Assembly (NCBI GenBank): GCA_036563895.1
Contig: DATCLN010000059.1
Span: forward strand, 1-7,014
DNA: 7,014 nt
Direction of reading: 5' to 3'
From: ZCTH02-B3 sp036563895
Lineage (GTDB): Bacteria > Bacillota > Bacilli > Paenibacillales > Paenibacillaceae
Each line of letters starts with the position of its first letter. Within the stretch, counting starts at the first letter, position 1. This document shows, piece by piece, positions 4,851 to 7,014 of this stretch. The notes beneath the pieces were generated by a model that saw nothing but the letters and a program-made list of their open reading frames with translations, was not told where the DNA came from and searched no databases. Position numbers and translations under genes: made by a program.

Positions 4851-6821
4851 ATGCCCAAATTTCTCATCCGGCGATGGCATGGCATGCATGTGCTTTGGGC
4901 TCTCGGGCTCATCTTCCTGCTGACGGTGGCCCTGGCCTGGTACGAGTGGCTGCTCGGGCTGGTCGGGCTCGTGCTCGGCGGGGTGGTCTGCGTCTATTTC
5001 ATCCTGGCGGAACGCGCGTTCCGGCGGGACTTGCAGGATTACGTGCTGACCCTGACCCGCCGCATCCGCAACGTGGGGGCCGAAGTCATTGCCCATTTGC
5101 CCTTCGGCATCATTTTGTACAACGAGGAACGGGAAGTGGAGTGGCACAATCCGTTCGTCGCGGAGGCGACCGGCCGGGCGTCCGTCGTCGGCGTGCCGCT
5201 GGACGAGCTGTTTCCGGAACTGAAGAACCCCTCCCGGGATGAGGCACAGCCGGGCAAGACCGTGACCCGGCTCGGGGATCGGGTGTTCGAGCTGGTTTTC
5301 CGCCAGCAGGAACGGCTGGTCTACATCATCGACATCACCGAACGCTGGAGCCTGGCCAAACGGTACGAGGACGAGAAAATCGCCCTTGGCATCGTGATGA
5401 TGGACAACTTCGAGGAAGTCGCGCAGGGCATGGACGAACAGAAGCGCACCCTGGTGCTGTCCCGGGTGACCGGACGGATAAGCGAGTGGGCCCAGGAGCA
5501 CGGCATGCTGCTCAGGCGCATGTCCGCGGACCGCTACCTGATCGTCACCAACAAGCAGACGCTCCGGCAGCTGGAGCAATCCCGCTTCGACCTCCTGGAC
5601 GATGTCCGGGAAATGACGGCGGATCTCAAGCTGCCGCTGACGCTCAGCATCGGCTTCGCCGCGGGATTTGACAGCATCCTGGAGATCGGCCAGCAGGCGC
5701 AAAGCAGCCTGGACATCGCCCTCGGCCGGGGAGGCGACCAGGCGGTGGTCCGGGTCGGCCAGCGGCAAAGCTTCTACGGAGGCAAAAGCAGCGCCGTGGA
5801 GAAGCGCACCCGCGTCCGCGCCCGGGTAATCGCCCACGCGCTCCGGGACTTGATCCGCGACAGCGACAACGTCATCGTCATGGGCCACGCCGAGCCGGAC
5901 ATGGACGCCATCGGGGCGTCGGTGGGCGTGTGGAAAATGGCGCGGCATCTGGGCAAGGAGAGCTTCATTGTCCTGGAAGACGTCAATCCGTCCATCGAGC
6001 GCATGATGAACCTGCTGAAGGAAGACGAGCAGCTGCATGCAAGTTTCGTGAAGCCCGAACAGGCGCTCATGCAGGCGACGAGAAGAACCCTCGCGGTGGT
6101 GGTGGACACCCACCGGGCGTCGATGGTTCCCGAGCCGCGGCTGCTCGAGCAGACGGAGCGGGTGGTGATCATCGACCATCACCGCCGCAGCGAAGAGATC
6201 ATCCAGGACGCCGTGCTCGTCTACATGGAACCGTACGCGTCCTCCACGTGCGAGCTGGTGACGGAGCTTCTGCAATACGTGCACGAAGACATCGAGCTTG
6301 AGCCCCGCGAGGCGACGGCGCTCCTGGCCGGCATCACGGTGGACACGAAAAGCTTCTCCGTGCGCACGGGCGCGCGGACCTTCGAGGCCGCTTCCTACCT
6401 CAGGCGCAATGGTGCGGACGGCGCAGCGGTGCAGCGCATGATGCAGGAGAAGCTCGAGGAATACGTTCGCAAGGCGGAAATCGTCCGCCACGCGGAGATT
6501 TGGGGAGACGACATCGCCATCGCCGCGGTGGAACGGGGCGAACCCGTGCCGCAGCTGATCATCGCCCAGGCGGCGGACATGCTGGTGAACATGTCGGGCA
6601 TCGCCGCTTCCTTCGTGATCGCGAAGCGCCCGGACGGCCTGGTCGGCATCAGCGCCCGCTCCCACGGGAAAATCAACGTCCAGGTCGTCATGGAAAAGCT
6701 GGGGGGAGGCGGCCACCTGAACGACGCCGCCGCCCAGCTGAAGACCTCGGTCCGGGAAGCGGCGGCGCGGCTCAAGGCGGTGCTGCAGGAACTCAAAGAG
6801 GGAGAGGGGCAGGCGGAATGA
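4851..6821 (+). CDS. gdpP: Cyclic-di-AMP phosphodiesterase GdpP
   Basis: Encodes 656 residues, the usual length of GdpP/YybT. It is a membrane enzyme that hydrolyses c-di-AMP to pApA and so lowers a second messenger controlling potassium uptake, osmotic balance and wall integrity. Order of domains: two membrane helices (about 13-52), a degenerate PAS sensor (about 75-165; a heme site in studied homologues), a degenerate GGDEF (about 175-300) with SADRY (225-229) in place of GGDEF, a DHH domain (about 338-500) and DHHA1 (about 560-645). The DHH metal and catalytic residues are intact: H346, D350 and D352 (GHAEPDMDAIG), D419 and H421 (DTH), D442-H443-H444, and D498 (VDTK). The DHHA1 motif GGGGH is at 618-622. 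The enzyme is therefore predicted active. GGGAG at 4835-4839 precedes the ATG. Its stop overlaps the rplI start (ATGA), indicating translational coupling. Confidence 0.97.
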   Translation: MPKFLIRRWHGMHVLWALGLIFLLTVALAWYEWLLGLVGLVLGGVVCVYFILAERAFRRDLQDYVLTLTRRIRNVGAEVIAHLPFGIILYNEEREVEWHNPFVAEATGRASVVGVPLDELFPELKNPSRDEAQPGKTVTRLGDRVFELVFRQQERLVYIIDITERWSLAKRYEDEKIALGIVMMDNFEEVAQGMDEQKRTLVLSRVTGRISEWAQEHGMLLRRMSADRYLIVTNKQTLRQLEQSRFDLLDDVREMTADLKLPLTLSIGFAAGFDSILEIGQQAQSSLDIALGRGGDQAVVRVGQRQSFYGGKSSAVEKRTRVRARVIAHALRDLIRDSDNVIVMGHAEPDMDAIGASVGVWKMARHLGKESFIVLEDVNPSIERMMNLLKEDEQLHASFVKPEQALMQATRRTLAVVVDTHRASMVPEPRLLEQTERVVIIDHHRRSEEIIQDAVLVYMEPYASSTCELVTELLQYVHEDIELEPREATALLAGITVDTKSFSVRTGARTFEAASYLRRNGADGAAVQRMMQEKLEEYVRKAEIVRHAEIWGDDIAIAAVERGEPVPQLIIAQAADMLVNMSGIAASFVIAKRPDGLVGISARSHGKINVQVVMEKLGGGGHLNDAAAQLKTSVREAAARLKAVLQELKEGEGQAE

Positions 6822-7014
6822 AAGTCATCTTTTTGCAGGACGTCAAAGGCCACGGCAAAAAGGGCGAAGTCAAGGACGTCGCCGAGGGTTACGCGCGCAA
6901 CTACCTCATCCCGCGGGGCCTGGCGAAAGCCGCGACCGAAAGCGCGCTGAAATCGCTGGAACAGATGAAGGCGGCGGAAGACCGGCGCAAGGAGCAGGAG
7001 CGGGAAAAGGCCCG
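6818..7014 (+). CDS. rplI: 50S ribosomal protein L9, N-terminal part (cut by window end)
   Basis: The first 65 complete codons of bL9 are present; the gene runs off the window. The start MKVIFLQDVKGHGKKGEV and the signature GYARNYLIPRGLAKAAT cover the N-terminal rRNA-binding domain. A charged Lys/Glu/Arg helix follows from about residue 45, matching the long connecting helix of L9. In the ribosome L9 sits at the base of the L1 stalk and helps maintain reading frame. The ATG lies inside the gdpP stop (ATGA, 6818-6821). A purine-rich GGGAGAGGGG at 6800-6809 serves as ribosome site within the end of gdpP. In Bacillales the replicative helicase gene usually follows, but it is outside this window. 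Confidence 0.97.
   Translation, partial: MKVIFLQDVKGHGKKGEVKDVAEGYARNYLIPRGLAKAATESALKSLEQMKAAEDRRKEQEREKA

Noticed and set aside
3839..5242. A 467-codon + strand frame overlapping yybS and the start of gdpP
   Set aside because: It begins inside the terminator and gives an Arg/Ala/Gly-rich product. The overlapping yybS frame has a good ribosome site and a coherent membrane protein.
5520..5535. An active GGDEF diguanylate cyclase site in gdpP
   Set aside because: The motif is SADRY. Degenerate GGDEF domains are normal in GdpP, so cyclic-di-GMP synthesis is not expected.
4017..6716. An 899-codon open frame on the minus strand, antisense to yybS and gdpP
   Set aside because: It is opposite two clear conserved genes with intact motifs. 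The translated product is low in hydrophobic order, rich in His/Arg/Gln, and has no known family features.

Overview
The window is GC-rich, and every gene lies on the + strand. It looks like a Gram-positive Bacillales chromosome. The best fit is a high-GC, possibly thermophilic member of the Paenibacillaceae. This rests on conserved gene order (ssb-rpsR and yybS-gdpP-rplI), GGAGG-type ribosome binding sites, a TTG start, Firmicutes-style terminators with U-runs, and protein wording such as the S18 ending LLPYTTD. The genus is inference, not read directly.

Layout. (1) 1-515: the end of the rpsF-ssb-rpsR ribosomal/replication operon, closed by a strong intrinsic terminator. (2) 516-3881: a two-gene envelope unit. 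It has a candidate ECF-sigma promoter, a membrane-anchored LytR-CpsA-Psr (LCP) phosphotransferase, and a large membrane-anchored amidohydrolase of the D-aminoacylase type with a stalk-like C-terminus. A near-perfect terminator ends the unit. (3) 3883-7014: an extended -10 promoter immediately after that terminator drives yybS (polytopic membrane protein), gdpP (c-di-AMP phosphodiesterase) and rplI (ribosomal protein L9, cut by the window end). These genes are 18 bp apart and then overlap by 4 bp.

How they fit together. The two outer blocks are housekeeping genes. The middle block appears devoted to the cell envelope: LCP proteins attach anionic polymers to peptidoglycan, and the anchored amidohydrolase would face the wall. 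GdpP sets c-di-AMP, which in Firmicutes is tied to turgor and wall integrity, so a wall-stress theme is possible but inferred.

Points most worth a second look. The amidohydrolase has lost the canonical HxH metal motif and carries a His where D-aminoacylases have their zinc-ligand Cys. The LCP gene stops at 1620, but a plausible 27-codon hydrophilic tail continues in the -1 frame to 1691, consistent with one missing G in a GGGG run. An ECF-like promoter sits in front of the LCP gene. I see no RNA genes, mobile elements, CRISPR arrays or defence systems. No gene-free stretch exceeds about 150 bases.
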